Assembly: GCF_027925385.1 (NCBI RefSeq)
Contig: NZ_AP027142.1
Location: 664,001 to 728,000 of the forward strand
Direction: 5' to 3'
DNA length: 64,000 bases
Source of the DNA: Methylocystis iwaonis
Lineage (GTDB): Bacteria > Pseudomonadota > Alphaproteobacteria > Rhizobiales > Beijerinckiaceae
Below are positions 9,512 to 19,046 of the stretch, piece by piece. The translations under genes and the position numbers were made by a program. The notes beneath the pieces were generated by a model. That model did no database searches and was not told the origin of the DNA. It saw only the letters and a program-made list of their open reading frames with translations. The first letter of the stretch is position 1. The number at the start of each line of letters is the position of its first letter.

Positions 9512-10654
9512 ATGGCAGTCGACGCCGCCCAGATTCCACCGGACGTCTCGCCCCGCGAGGGCGGCGCGCGGCTGGCGCTCGCGGGCGATTGGACCCTCGC
9601 TGCCTCCCGGCGGCTCGAGAACAAAGCGCAGGAGGTCGTCGATTTCGGCCGCCGCAGCGACTTCGTGACGATCGACCTTTCCGGCGTCTCTCGGCTCGAC
9701 ACCGCCGGCGCCTGGCTGATCAATCGCGCCCGTCGCACGCTCGCAACATCGCATGTCGGCGTCGCGCTCGAACATGTGCGCCCCGAGCACGGCATATTGC
9801 TCGAGGAAGCCGCCTACCGCGATTTCGAAGCGCCGGGGCGCAAGCCTTGCCCGCTCGCGCTGGAGCTTCTGTCGGATATCGGCCGCGCCATCGTCTACAG
9901 CCTGAAGGAGTTCTACCGGGGCGTCGCCTTCCTGGGCGAATTCGTCGCGGTGTTGGGTTATCTCGCGACGCATCTGCGCCGTTTCCGTGGGACGTCGCTC
10001 GTCGCGCATATGGAGCTGATCGGTCTGCGTAGCGCGCCGATCGTTATCCTCATCAATCTTCTCGTTGGCGCCATTGTCGCGCAGCAGGGCATTTACCAGC
10101 TCATCCGGTTTGGCGCGACAACCTACGCCGTCGACCTGATCGGCATATTGGTGCTGCGCGAGCTCGGCGTCCTGCTCACATCCATCATGATCGCGGGCCG
10201 CTCGGGCTCGGCCATCACCGCCGAGATCGGCTCCATGAAGATGCGCGAGGAGATCGACGCGCTGCGGGTCATGGGCCTCTCCGTCATCGAAGTGCTCGTC
10301 GCGCCGCGCGTGCTGGCGCTCGTCCTGTCGTTGCCGATCCTGACCTTCATCGCCGATATGTCGGCGCTCTTTGGCGGCATGCTGGTTTCCTGGGGCTATG
10401 GCGGCATCAGCCCCGCAGCTTTTGCCTCACTGCTCAAGGAAGCGATCGGGTTCAACACCTTCATGGTCGGAATCATCAAAGCGCCGTTCATGGCGCTGGT
10501 CATCGGGCTGATCGCGATGATCGATGGGCTGGCGACGCAGGGCTCCGCCGAATCGCTTGGCCGGCAGGTGACCTCCTCCGTGGTGAAATCGATTTTCATG
10601 GTCATCGTGCTCGATGGCCTCTTCGCTATCTTTTTCGCCTCGATTCATTATTAG
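9512..10654 (+). CDS. MlaE-type ABC permease with N-terminal STAS domain
   Basis: A 380-residue inner-membrane permease of the MCE/Mla phospholipid transport system. Residues about 15-95 form a STAS domain (VTIDLSGVSRLDTAGAW), which stands where a separate MlaB protein would act. The rest is the MlaE fold with several membrane helices and the conserved EIGSMKMREEIDALRVMG cytoplasmic block. I chose the ATG at 9512, preceded by GAGG; a TTG 13 codons upstream also keeps the frame open. It is the first gene of a four-gene operon with the ATPase, MCE protein and lipoprotein, and it is divergent from the epimerase. Confidence 0.92.
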   Translation: MAVDAAQIPPDVSPREGGARLALAGDWTLAASRRLENKAQEVVDFGRRSDFVTIDLSGVSRLDTAGAWLINRARRTLATSHVGVALEHVRPEHGILLEEAAYRDFEAPGRKPCPLALELLSDIGRAIVYSLKEFYRGVAFLGEFVAVLGYLATHLRRFRGTSLVAHMELIGLRSAPIVILINLLVGAIVAQQGIYQLIRFGATTYAVDLIGILVLRELGVLLTSIMIAGRSGSAITAEIGSMKMREEIDALRVMGLSVIEVLVAPRVLALVLSLPILTFIADMSALFGGMLVSWGYGGISPAAFASLLKEAIGFNTFMVGIIKAPFMALVIGLIAMIDGLATQGSAESLGRQVTSSVVKSIFMVIVLDGLFAIFFASIHY

Positions 10655-10664
10655 CCGGGCCTCT

Positions 10665-11471
10665 ATGAGCTTTTTCGACAACAATGGCCCGGGCGGAGCG
10701 ACAGCCGACGTCATCATCAGCGTGCGCGACCTCATCGTCGGCTTCGGCGACAAGGTGGTGATGAAGGGGCTCGATCTCGACGTCTATCGCGGCGAGGTGC
10801 TCGGCTTCGTCGGCGGTTCGGGGCAGGGCAAATCCGTGTTGACCCGCGCGATTTTGGGCCTCGTTCCGACCCGTGGCGGCTCCATCCGAATTTTCGGCAG
10901 GGATCGCGACTCGCTGGCGCCGGCTGAAAGGCGGGCGCTCGAGCAGCGCTGGGGCGTTCTGTTCCAGAACGGCGCGCTGTTTTCCGGCCTCACCGTGAAG
11001 CAGAACATCCAGATGCCGATGCGCGAGACCCGCGATCTCTCGCCCCGGCTGATGGATGAGCTCGCCATGCTCAAGCTCGACCTTGTGGGGCTGAAACCCG
11101 ACGCGGCCGACAAATTTCCGTCGGAATTATCGGGCGGCATGGTCAAGCGCGCGGCGCTGGCCCGCGCATTGGCGCTCGACCCCGAACTCGTCTTTCTCGA
11201 TGAGCCGACATCCGGCCTCGATCCGATCGGCGCGGCGGAATTTGACGAACTAATTGGGACGCTGCAGAAAACGCTCGGGCTGACGGTGTTCATGGTCACC
11301 CATGATCTCGACAGTCTTTACGCGATTTGCGACCGGGTCGCGGCGCTCGCCGATGGCAAAGTGATTGCGGCGGGGCCGCTCGACACCCTGCTGGAATCGG
11401 ATCATCCCTGGCTCAGGGCTTATTTTCACGGGGCGCGCGGCGGTCGATTCGCCGCGAAGGGTCCCGACTGA
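10665..11471 (+). CDS. MlaF-type ABC transporter ATPase
   Basis: A 268-residue ATPase that powers lipid movement by the MlaE-type permease. It has a Walker A GGSGQGKSV, a signature LSGGMVKRAALARALA with the methionine typical of MlaF proteins, Walker B LVFLDEPTSGLD and the switch histidine in MVTHD. The ATG at 10665 lies ten bases after the permease stop. Longer upstream in-frame sequence overlaps the permease and is rejected. Cytoplasmic, membrane-associated. Confidence 0.93.
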   Translation: MSFFDNNGPGGATADVIISVRDLIVGFGDKVVMKGLDLDVYRGEVLGFVGGSGQGKSVLTRAILGLVPTRGGSIRIFGRDRDSLAPAERRALEQRWGVLFQNGALFSGLTVKQNIQMPMRETRDLSPRLMDELAMLKLDLVGLKPDAADKFPSELSGGMVKRAALARALALDPELVFLDEPTSGLDPIGAAEFDELIGTLQKTLGLTVFMVTHDLDSLYAICDRVAALADGKVIAAGPLDTLLESDHPWLRAYFHGARGGRFAAKGPD

Positions 11472-11482
11472 AGAGGACGATG

Positions 11483-12370
11483 ATGGAAACCCGCGCCAAT
11501 TACGCCCTGATCGGCGCCTTCACGCTGGCGACGATTTTTGCGGCCTTCTGTTTCGTCTTCTGGTTTTCCGGGCCGAGCCAGGTCGGAAAGCAGGACGCCT
11601 ATCAGATCGTCTTCGAGGGGTCCGTTTCCGGCCTCTCGCGCGGGTCTTCCGTGCTGTTCAACGGCGTGAAGGTCGGCGAGGTCACCCACATCGCCATTTC
11701 CGACAACGATCCCAGCAAGGTCGACGTTCTGGTGAAGATCGACGAGCATACGCCGGTGAAAGCCAATACGCGCGCCCGGCTGGAGACGCGCGGCTTCACA
11801 GGCGTCGCCGACGTGCTGCTGGTCGGCGGCACGCCCGGCGCGCCCGATCTCGTCGCGGAGGAGGGGCGTCGCTACCCGCAGATTCAGGCCGAGCGCTCCG
11901 AAAACGTGCAGTCGCTATCGACCAAGGCCGCCGCGCTGATCGTGAAGCTCGACGCGCTTCTCGACGACAACAAGGACACGATCCGGGGCACGCTGAAAAA
12001 CGCGGAAGCTTTCACCAAGACCCTCTCGGACAACTCCGACCAAATCTCGGCCTTCATCAAGGACGCCGCCGACGCCGCTCATTCGTTGAAGCCCGTCGCG
12101 GCGCGGCTCGACCGCTTCCTGGCGGCGGGCGAGCAGACGCTGAAGGCGCTCGACCCCAAGCAGCTCAAGGCGATTACGGGTAACGTCGCCAGCGCTTCGA
12201 CCAATATCAAAAATTTCTCGACGAACGGCCTCAAGCAATATGAGCAGCTCGCGGTCGACGCCCGTAAAGCGATCGACACGCTCGACCAGGCGATCAAGTC
12301 CATCGAGCGCGACCCCTCGCAATTCATCTGGGGTCCGTCGCAGACGACGCCTGACTATCGCGCCCGCTGA
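11483..12370 (+). CDS. MlaD/MCE-domain lipid-binding protein
   Basis: A 295-residue protein with one N-terminal membrane anchor (about 8-28, ALIGAFTLATIFAAFCFVF) followed by an MCE domain (about 36-115, with FNGVKVGEVTHI) and a long helical tail. It is the periplasmic substrate-binding ring of the Mla-type importer. Two ATGs follow each other at 11480 and 11483; AGAGG gives better spacing to the second. The gene starts 11 bases after the ATPase stop. A family A repeat separates it from the lipoprotein gene. Confidence 0.92.
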   Translation: METRANYALIGAFTLATIFAAFCFVFWFSGPSQVGKQDAYQIVFEGSVSGLSRGSSVLFNGVKVGEVTHIAISDNDPSKVDVLVKIDEHTPVKANTRARLETRGFTGVADVLLVGGTPGAPDLVAEEGRRYPQIQAERSENVQSLSTKAAALIVKLDALLDDNKDTIRGTLKNAEAFTKTLSDNSDQISAFIKDAADAAHSLKPVAARLDRFLAAGEQTLKALDPKQLKAITGNVASASTNIKNFSTNGLKQYEQLAVDARKAIDTLDQAIKSIERDPSQFIWGPSQTTPDYRAR

Positions 12371-12387
12371 AGCTGAATCGAAAGCCC

Positions 12388-12470
12388 GTCACTGCGAGCA
12401 AAGCGAAGCAATCCAGGGCGGCGATGCGGCCCTGGATCGCTTCGTCGGCGCCGTCTCCTCGCAATGACGG
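12388..12470. repeat. Family A repeat, copy 3, with a family C remnant
   Basis: An 83-bp family A copy (GTCACTGCGAG...CTCGCAATGAC). It is followed by GGCGGTAATT and then, at about 12487-12502, by GCGAGCGTCGGG, which is the right end of a family C element. The same order occurs at 18892-19017. The gap 12371-12700 between mlaD and the lipoprotein gene otherwise holds nothing I recognise. Confidence 0.85.
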
Positions 12471-12700
12471 CGGTAATTTCCGAACTGCGCGAGCGTCGGG
12501 GACGGGGCTGAACCAATCGACCGGGTCTCGTTGACCAAGCCCCCATGCAGGCTGTTCAAACGGAGCGCTTCTTTCCGCAAAACGCTACCAACTTTCGCGG
12601 AATGCGCTCCAAGCGCGGCTTTGTCTTCTTCGCTCGGCGGCGCTAGATAAGCCAAAGCCGCGCGGGCTCGGGCGGGTAGGCGAAGGGGCGGCGTCCAGGC

Positions 12701-13282
12701 ATGGGGCGAGAGAGCATTTTCACGAGGCCGAGATTGCGCGGATCTATTGCCGGCCTTGCCTTTTTTGTCGCCGGCTGCGTCCAGGCCCCGCGCGAAACAT
12801 TCGATCTCGCCGTGGCGCCGCCCCCCGTGTCGGTCGCGACCGCCGGCCCTGTTCTCGCGGTCCGAGAGCCGACCGCGACGCCGCCGACGAGTTCCCCGCG
12901 CGTGGTCGTGCGCGCTCCCGATGGCAGCGTCGCTCTGCTGCCCGACGCGCAATGGTCGGAGCCTCTGCCGCGTCTCCTGCGCGCGCGCATGATCGAGGCC
13001 CTGCAACGCCGCGGCGTCGCCGCTTCGTGGATCGGCTACGGAAGCAACCGGGCGCTCGCGACCGATATTCGGCGATTCGAGATCGACGCGGCGCGCAACG
13101 TCGCTGTCGTGGAGATCGCCGCCTATATCGTCGACGAAAGCAGCGGCGCAACGCGCGCGGGGCGCAGCTTCGCCGCCGAAGCGCCGACGCCGGAAACGAT
13201 CGGGCCGGACGCCGTTCGCGCGCTTGCCCAGGCGGCGGCGCAGGTCTTCGCCCAGACGGCCGATTGGGCGCGCGGGCGCTAG
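12701..13282 (+). CDS. ABC-type transport auxiliary lipoprotein
   Basis: A 193-residue lipoprotein with a signal ending in the lipobox VAGC (cysteine at residue 26). The body fits the PqiC-like auxiliary lipoprotein family associated with MCE systems (VRAPDGSVALLPDAQWSEPLPRLL, then a YGSNRAL region). It is expected to sit in the outer membrane or periplasm and help the MCE transporter encoded just upstream. The 330-bp gap with a repeat inside does not exclude co-transcription. The ribosome binding site is weak. Confidence 0.85.
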   Translation: MGRESIFTRPRLRGSIAGLAFFVAGCVQAPRETFDLAVAPPPVSVATAGPVLAVREPTATPPTSSPRVVVRAPDGSVALLPDAQWSEPLPRLLRARMIEALQRRGVAASWIGYGSNRALATDIRRFEIDAARNVAVVEIAAYIVDESSGATRAGRSFAAEAPTPETIGPDAVRALAQAAAQVFAQTADWARGR

Positions 13283-13440
13283 CGCGCTTTGCGGAATGCG
13301 CTCTCGGGAGAGGCTGCGGTGGGAGTCGGACTCTCTTGGCCAAAAGGCGCGCGGCGGGGCGCCTGGGAAATGCGCGGAAGTCTTGTTGGGGGCTAGCGCG
13401 ACAAACGGGCCGATGCTAATCGAACGCAGCAAAAATCGAG

Positions 13441-13459
13441 CGTTCGGCGCGGCCGAACG
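13441..13459. promoter_or_regulatory. 8-bp dyad upstream of ferredoxin gene
   Basis: CGTTCGGC and GCCGAACG form a perfect inverted repeat around GCG, about 70 bases before the ferredoxin start. It has the size of a transcription factor operator. No factor can be named. The rest of 13283-13530 is featureless to me. Confidence 0.3.
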
Positions 13460-13530
13460 GCGGAATGCGTTCGGGGGCGCGGTGTTTGGCGAAACCTCGG
13501 CGTTGACTGCGCACAGGGAAGACGGGCGTC

Positions 13531-13920
13531 ATGGTGAAGATGAGCTTCGACGACACAGCGACACGCTACGGCGCCGAACCGGGCGGCGGCGCGCCGACCA
13601 AGGTCAAGATCACCTTCGTCGACTCCAACGGCCAGCCCCGCACGGTCGAGGGCGAGGTCGGCTCCACCGTCATGGAGACGGCCCGCCGCAACGACATCCC
13701 GGAGATCGCGGCAGAATGCGGCGGCGCCTGCGCCTGCGCCACCTGCCATGTCTATGTCGACGAGAAATGGGTCGAAAAGGCCGGCAAGCCCTCGCAGATG
13801 GAAGAGGACATGCTCGACTTCGCCTTCGACGTGAAGCCGAATTCGCGCCTGTGCTGCCAGATCACCGTGCGCCCGGAACTCGACGGGCTCGTGGTGACGA
13901 CCCCCGCCCAGCAGGGCTGA
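13531..13920 (+). CDS. Adrenodoxin-type [2Fe-2S] ferredoxin
   Basis: A 129-residue electron carrier. The cluster ligands are the three cysteines of the AECGGACACATCH block and one in RLCCQIT, the Cx5Cx2C...C pattern of adrenodoxin/FdVI-type ferredoxins. The first 22 or so residues are a variable extension before TKVKITFVDSNGQ. ATG 13531 is used; Met4 is an alternative. A family B repeat follows the stop and may end the transcript. The ferredoxin-NADP reductase gene lies 300 bases downstream, a plausible redox partner. Confidence 0.92.
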   Translation: MVKMSFDDTATRYGAEPGGGAPTKVKITFVDSNGQPRTVEGEVGSTVMETARRNDIPEIAAECGGACACATCHVYVDEKWVEKAGKPSQMEEDMLDFAFDVKPNSRLCCQITVRPELDGLVVTTPAQQG

Positions 13921-13940
13921 TAAAAAAGGACCGCCCCAAT

Positions 13941-13994
13941 GGACCGCGAGCCTTCAGGCTCGCTTAAAAATGCGCGCCTGAGGGCGCGCGGTCC
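13941..13994. repeat. Family B palindromic repeat, copy 2
   Basis: GGACC-GCGAGCCTTCAGGCTCGC, then an A/T-rich spacer, then GCGCGCCTGAGGGCGCGC-GGTCC. Each half forms a hairpin and the two halves are inverted relative to each other. It lies 20 bases after the ferredoxin stop. The remaining intergenic sequence to 14218 holds a TATAGA near 14046 that might be a -10 element for the reductase gene, but no convincing -35. Confidence 0.85.
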
Positions 13995-14215
13995 ATTGCG
14001 GCGCCCCCCGCGCCGCGGTTTAGCGTTGCATCTTGCGGCGAATGCTATAGACGAACGCGAGCGGCGGCGGATGGCTCATCCGCCGGTCGGCTGGCCGCGT
14101 TCGAAAATCCTCCCCGATTTCTTCGCCAGGCCGTTTCCGACCCGAGAGCGGGCATTCGCCCATTCGCCGTCCAATGCCTGCGGCGATGCGCGCCGCCATT
14201 GATGTGAGGATTTGA

Positions 14216-15268
<1,053 letters not shown>

Positions 15269-15943
15269 GTGGACGTCGCGGTCCGGGCGCTGGACATTTC
15301 GGGCGTTGCGCCCGAACAATGGCCAGCGCTCGCCGCACTGCTCGATGAGGCGGAGCGCGCGCGCGCCGCGCGCTTTGCCTTTGAAGAAGACCGCCATTCT
15401 TACATCGCCGCCCATGCGCTATTGCGGGCGGAGCTTTCCCGGCGCGCCGGCCCTGCGCCACATGAGTGGCGCTTTGCGGCGACGGCGCTCGGCAAGCCTT
15501 TTCTCCTCGACCCGCCTCGCGATCTGCGTTTCAGCCTCACCCACACGCGCGGCATGGTGGCGGTCGCCGTCACGGAAGGCCTCGAGATCGGCGTCGACGT
15601 CGAATCCGAGGATCGGCGCGCGGAAAGCATGAAGCTCGCGGAGCGTTTCTTCGCGCCGCAGGAAGTCGCGCTGCTGCGCGCTGTCGAGGGCGATGCGCGG
15701 CGCGAGATGTTTTTCGCCATCTGGACGCTGAAAGAGGCGGTGGTGAAGGCCACAGGCCAGGGGCTCTCCCGCGCGCTCGACAGTTTCGCCGTCTCGCCCG
15801 ATCCGCCGCGCGTGACGATGGGCGATGGAGCGTGGAGCGCCGACCATTGGCGCCTCGGCTCGTTTCATTTCGCGCTTGCGGCGCAAGGCGTGCTCACCGC
15901 CGATTTCGGCATGGTGGATGTTGGCTTAACCTTCTCGCCATAG
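15269..15943 (+). CDS. 4'-phosphopantetheinyl transferase, Sfp type
   Basis: A 224-residue enzyme that loads phosphopantetheine from CoA onto carrier proteins. The magnesium and CoA residues are visible: Asp110 and Glu112 in IGVDVE, and Trp152-Lys155-Glu156 in IWTLKEAVVKATGQG. Its length fits the Sfp/Gsp subgroup, not AcpS. The start is a GTG immediately after the TAA of the reductase gene, so the two are likely coupled. The carrier protein substrate is not evident in the window. Confidence 0.9.
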   Translation: MDVAVRALDISGVAPEQWPALAALLDEAERARAARFAFEEDRHSYIAAHALLRAELSRRAGPAPHEWRFAATALGKPFLLDPPRDLRFSLTHTRGMVAVAVTEGLEIGVDVESEDRRAESMKLAERFFAPQEVALLRAVEGDARREMFFAIWTLKEAVVKATGQGLSRALDSFAVSPDPPRVTMGDGAWSADHWRLGSFHFALAAQGVLTADFGMVDVGLTFSP

Positions 15944-15979
15944 GCTCGCGCGCGTGCCTGCCTCATGGAGGATCACGCG

Positions 15980-17020
15980 ATGAAGAAAGCCCTTTTCAGT
16001 CTGTGCCTCATCTCAGCCTTCGCTTTTTCCGGCCTCTCCGCCAAGGCCTGCACGCGCATCCTGTACGAGACGGGGACCAAGTCCTACCAAATCGGCCGCT
16101 CCATGGACTGGATGGTGGACCCCGGAACCGATCTCTGGTCCTTCCCCAAGGGCATGGCGCGCGACGGCGGCGTGGGGCAGGGGGCGATCAAATGGACCGC
16201 CAAGCATGGCTCGGTCATCAGCTCCTTCTATAATCTCGCGACAGTCGACGGCATGAACGACGCAGGCCTCGTCGCCAATGTGCTCTATCTCGTCGAGGCC
16301 GACTATGGCGACGCCGCCAAATCGAAGAAGCCGAAGCTCTCCATCGGCGCCTGGGGGCAATACGCGCTCGATAATTTCGGCTCGGTCGGCGAGGCCGTGG
16401 CGGCGCTGCAAAAAGAGCCCTTCGTCCTCGTCGCGCCAGACCTGCCGGACGGCAATAAGGCGGGCGCCCATCTCTCCCTCGCCGACGCCTCTGGCGACAG
16501 CGCGATCTTCGAATATATCGGCGGCAAACTCGTCATCCACCATGGCGCGCAATATCGCGTGATGACCAATTCGCCGAGTTTCGACCAGCAGCTTGCGATC
16601 GAATCTTATTGGAAGGACGTCGACGGCGAGAAATTCCTGCCCGGCACGGCCCGCTCCGCCGACCGTTTCGCGCGCGTGAGCTGGAATCTGAACGCCGTCG
16701 CCAAGGAGAAGGACCCGCGGCTCGCCACCGCCACAACCTTCTCGCTGATCCGCGCCATCTCCGTGCCGCTGAGCATTTCGGATAAGGAGCATCCGAACAT
16801 CGCCTCGACCATCTGGCGCACCGTCTCCGACACGGCGGCCAAGCGCTATTATTTCGAAAGCGCCTACAGCCCCTCGATCTTCTGGGTGGACCTCGACAGG
16901 CTGAAATTGGAGCCGGGCGCAAAGCCCATGAAGCTCGATTTGAGCGGCAAGCCGATACTGTCGGGAGAGGTTTCGGGGAAGTTTGCGGAGGCGGAGGCGT
17001 TCAATTTTTTGGCGAAGTGA
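15980..17020 (+). CDS. Secreted Ntn amide hydrolase (choloylglycine/penicillin V acylase family)
   Basis: A 346-residue protein with a signal peptide ending Ala-Lys-Ala just before Cys24. Cleavage would expose the N-terminal nucleophile cysteine (CTRILYETG). The following GRSMDWM matches the conserved arginine/aspartate region of linear C-N amide hydrolases. It probably acts in the periplasm on amides such as acyl-homoserine lactones, penicillin V or bile-salt-like conjugates; the substrate cannot be read from sequence. I chose the ATG at 15980 because GGAGG lies eight bases upstream; an earlier in-frame ATG has no such site. Confidence 0.88.
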   Translation: MKKALFSLCLISAFAFSGLSAKACTRILYETGTKSYQIGRSMDWMVDPGTDLWSFPKGMARDGGVGQGAIKWTAKHGSVISSFYNLATVDGMNDAGLVANVLYLVEADYGDAAKSKKPKLSIGAWGQYALDNFGSVGEAVAALQKEPFVLVAPDLPDGNKAGAHLSLADASGDSAIFEYIGGKLVIHHGAQYRVMTNSPSFDQQLAIESYWKDVDGEKFLPGTARSADRFARVSWNLNAVAKEKDPRLATATTFSLIRAISVPLSISDKEHPNIASTIWRTVSDTAAKRYYFESAYSPSIFWVDLDRLKLEPGAKPMKLDLSGKPILSGEVSGKFAEAEAFNFLAK

Positions 17021-17059
17021 GGCGGGAGGGGTTCTGTATGAGATGGCGAGCAGTTGGAA

Positions 17060-18628
17060 TCAATGAGGCTCTAGTATCATTGACACGACTTGTCCGAGAA
17101 TGAGCCCCATTGGAAGCACAGTGACGATAATGATGCCTGCGGAGACGGCAAACGGGTTTTTCTCCAAATCAAACCACCCACGACCGACGCCTAGTATCCA
17201 AGTTGTTCGTAGAGTGACAGCCGAAAGGACGTAGAGTGCGAGCGACGCATAAAACAGCATCGCTAGGAACAATCCGGTTGACGCGAACACCGATACCATA
17301 ATGGGGCCAACGGGAGGATTAGATATTCTTGACCAGTAATATATGTGCCGTAGTGCTGGACCTATGTAGGCGAGAGCATAGGTCGTGCACTCGGAAACGT
17401 TGGGTATGCTATCCTCAAAAATTAATTTTGAATCGCACAGAAAAATAAACTCTTTTGCTTTCTTGTATGGAATATCCATCTCTGTCGGAGAAAATCTTAT
17501 CATCAGCCCTCTAATAGATTGTTCTGCTATCCTTAGAAATGGAATTGCTAGGAATTGATCTTGAACAACATGGCTTTGTGCGTAGGCTGCAAAGTAGACG
17601 TTTAAATTTGGATGGTTGTGGAAGCCATTCGCAAGACGCAGGGTGCCATGCTTGAAAGTCTTTCCTTCACGTAGAAATTCTTCTAAATTGTCCTCTGCCT
17701 TTGGGGGTTGTGCGTTGTCTAGCTGAATGTCAAACGCCTTCCATAGAGTGTTGCTAATTTCATCTGAATTTATTCCCTTAGATGTCATATATATTTCTGT
17801 TCCAGAAAGTGAATTTTTCTGTCCAGAAAAATTCATTTCGTAAGGCTCTATCTGGAATTCATCTACTCGGAGCGAGTTGTGCTTGATAAATTCTTTGAAG
17901 TCACTTCCAAAAGAAGCGTCATTTGCAAAGCGAATGTTGGGTGCGTCATTTTCCGATTCGCTGACCTTTTCTGTCGCACCCCTTTTCTTTGACTTCGGAG
18001 CCTGGCTATCTTTTGGTTCTGCCAAAATCGATGAGCTGACATATAGGTCAACTACTCTGCCTGTCGCATCATCTATCTCGAAGATAGCAGTCATCGCGAT
18101 AGGAAAAATGAAGACAAACAAATTTATTGTAATGATTAAGTCGCATAATCCAAGAAATAACATGTCAGTGAAAGATCGAATGCTACTGGCAAAGCGCATA
18201 AACATTGCAGTTTGTAGAACGCTGGTTAAATCGTTCAGAATCACTGTTCCTACAACGATTACAATATAGATAGCCTTTAGATTCTGAGGTTGACTATCTG
18301 CGAATTTAAAAAAATAAAAAGGGCTTGTGTCATAAATTATAGAATATACGAATATTATGCATATTAGAGCGGCTACTGTAGTTGATAATGATTTTAATAA
18401 GTTCGCAACTGACAAATGATTTCCAATAAAAAACCTTCCAAAGGTGTTCTCGATAAAGAAAATTGTGAACTCATTTAAACCCATTTTTCTAAAACTGTGA
18501 TCTCGAATCATCATTTCACGCAGGCGCGAACGTAGCTCGTTTGACGAGAGCTTATCCATCAGAGTAGCGAAGCCAAACAACGCGGCCGCACCAGCGAAAA
18601 AAAGTTTCCACGCGGATAAGAAAACCAT
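17060..18628 (-). CDS. AT-rich orphan membrane protein of unknown function
   Basis: A 522-residue protein I do not recognise. Four probable membrane helices lie in the N-terminal third (near 5-24, 80-100, 115-135 and 155-180). A soluble region of about 250 residues follows, with a charged Ser/Lys/Glu-rich linker near 195-220, and two more helices lie near the C-terminus (440-465, 490-515). Base composition differs sharply from the neighbours: 17401-17460 has 18 G+C of 60 and 18301-18360 only 14 of 60. Codon choice is accordingly unlike the rest of the window, which suggests horizontal acquisition. The open frame continues upstream through repeat sequence; I chose Met at 18628, where sequence character changes, with AGG seven bases before it. 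Confidence 0.75.
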   Translation of the reverse strand: MVFLSAWKLFFAGAAALFGFATLMDKLSSNELRSRLREMMIRDHSFRKMGLNEFTIFFIENTFGRFFIGNHLSVANLLKSLSTTVAALICIIFVYSIIYDTSPFYFFKFADSQPQNLKAIYIVIVVGTVILNDLTSVLQTAMFMRFASSIRSFTDMLFLGLCDLIITINLFVFIFPIAMTAIFEIDDATGRVVDLYVSSSILAEPKDSQAPKSKKRGATEKVSESENDAPNIRFANDASFGSDFKEFIKHNSLRVDEFQIEPYEMNFSGQKNSLSGTEIYMTSKGINSDEISNTLWKAFDIQLDNAQPPKAEDNLEEFLREGKTFKHGTLRLANGFHNHPNLNVYFAAYAQSHVVQDQFLAIPFLRIAEQSIRGLMIRFSPTEMDIPYKKAKEFIFLCDSKLIFEDSIPNVSECTTYALAYIGPALRHIYYWSRISNPPVGPIMVSVFASTGLFLAMLFYASLALYVLSAVTLRTTWILGVGRGWFDLEKNPFAVSAGIIIVTVLPMGLILGQVVSMILEPH

Positions 18629-18825
18629 TTTGCGACCTGAAATTGAGGGTGGGCTTTCGAAGCTATAGCATGCCGCTGTGGGCCGACAACCAAGCAAGTC
18701 CTTTGCGATGGAAGCGCTGGCCAGGACGCGCCACCCATGTGAGAGGCACGAGGTGCTGCGAAAAAGGTTGGGATCGATAGCTGCAAGATAGAACTGCCCA
18801 GCTAAAGTGTCTTGAGCAGCTCGCG

Positions 18826-19017
18826 TCCCGGCGGGCTGAAAGCCCGACTGGGAATCCAGAGCCACAAAAGCGCTGGTTTTGTTCAGAGCCCGTCATTGCT
18901 AGCAAAGGGAAGCAATCCAGGGCAGCGATGCGGCCCTGGTTTGCTTCGTCGGCTCCGCCTCCTCGCAATGACGGCGGTAATTCCTGTTTGTCCGACTGTG
19001 CGAGCGTCGGGAATGAC
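18826..19017. repeat. Family C repeat interrupted by family A copy 4
   Basis: From 18826 the sequence follows the left arm of a family C element (TCCCGGCGGGCTGAAAGCCC, then AATCCAGAGCC). At 18892-18974 it changes to a complete family A element. After GGCGGTAATT and a few bases it resumes with the family C right end GCGAGCGTCGGGAATGAC. The gap 18629-19046 contains only this composite and about 200 bases with no gene that I can see. Confidence 0.85.
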
Positions 19018-19046
19018 ACGGAACCGTATGTCGAGCGCGCGACCGC

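Noticed and set aside
12389..13432. A 347-codon minus-strand frame across the lipoprotein gene and a repeat
   Set aside because: It runs through a palindromic repeat and opposes a gene with a clear lipobox.
18629..18865. N-terminal 79-codon extension of the AT-rich membrane protein
   Set aside because: It is GC-rich repeat-derived sequence with no membrane character; the compositional change coincides with Met at 18628.
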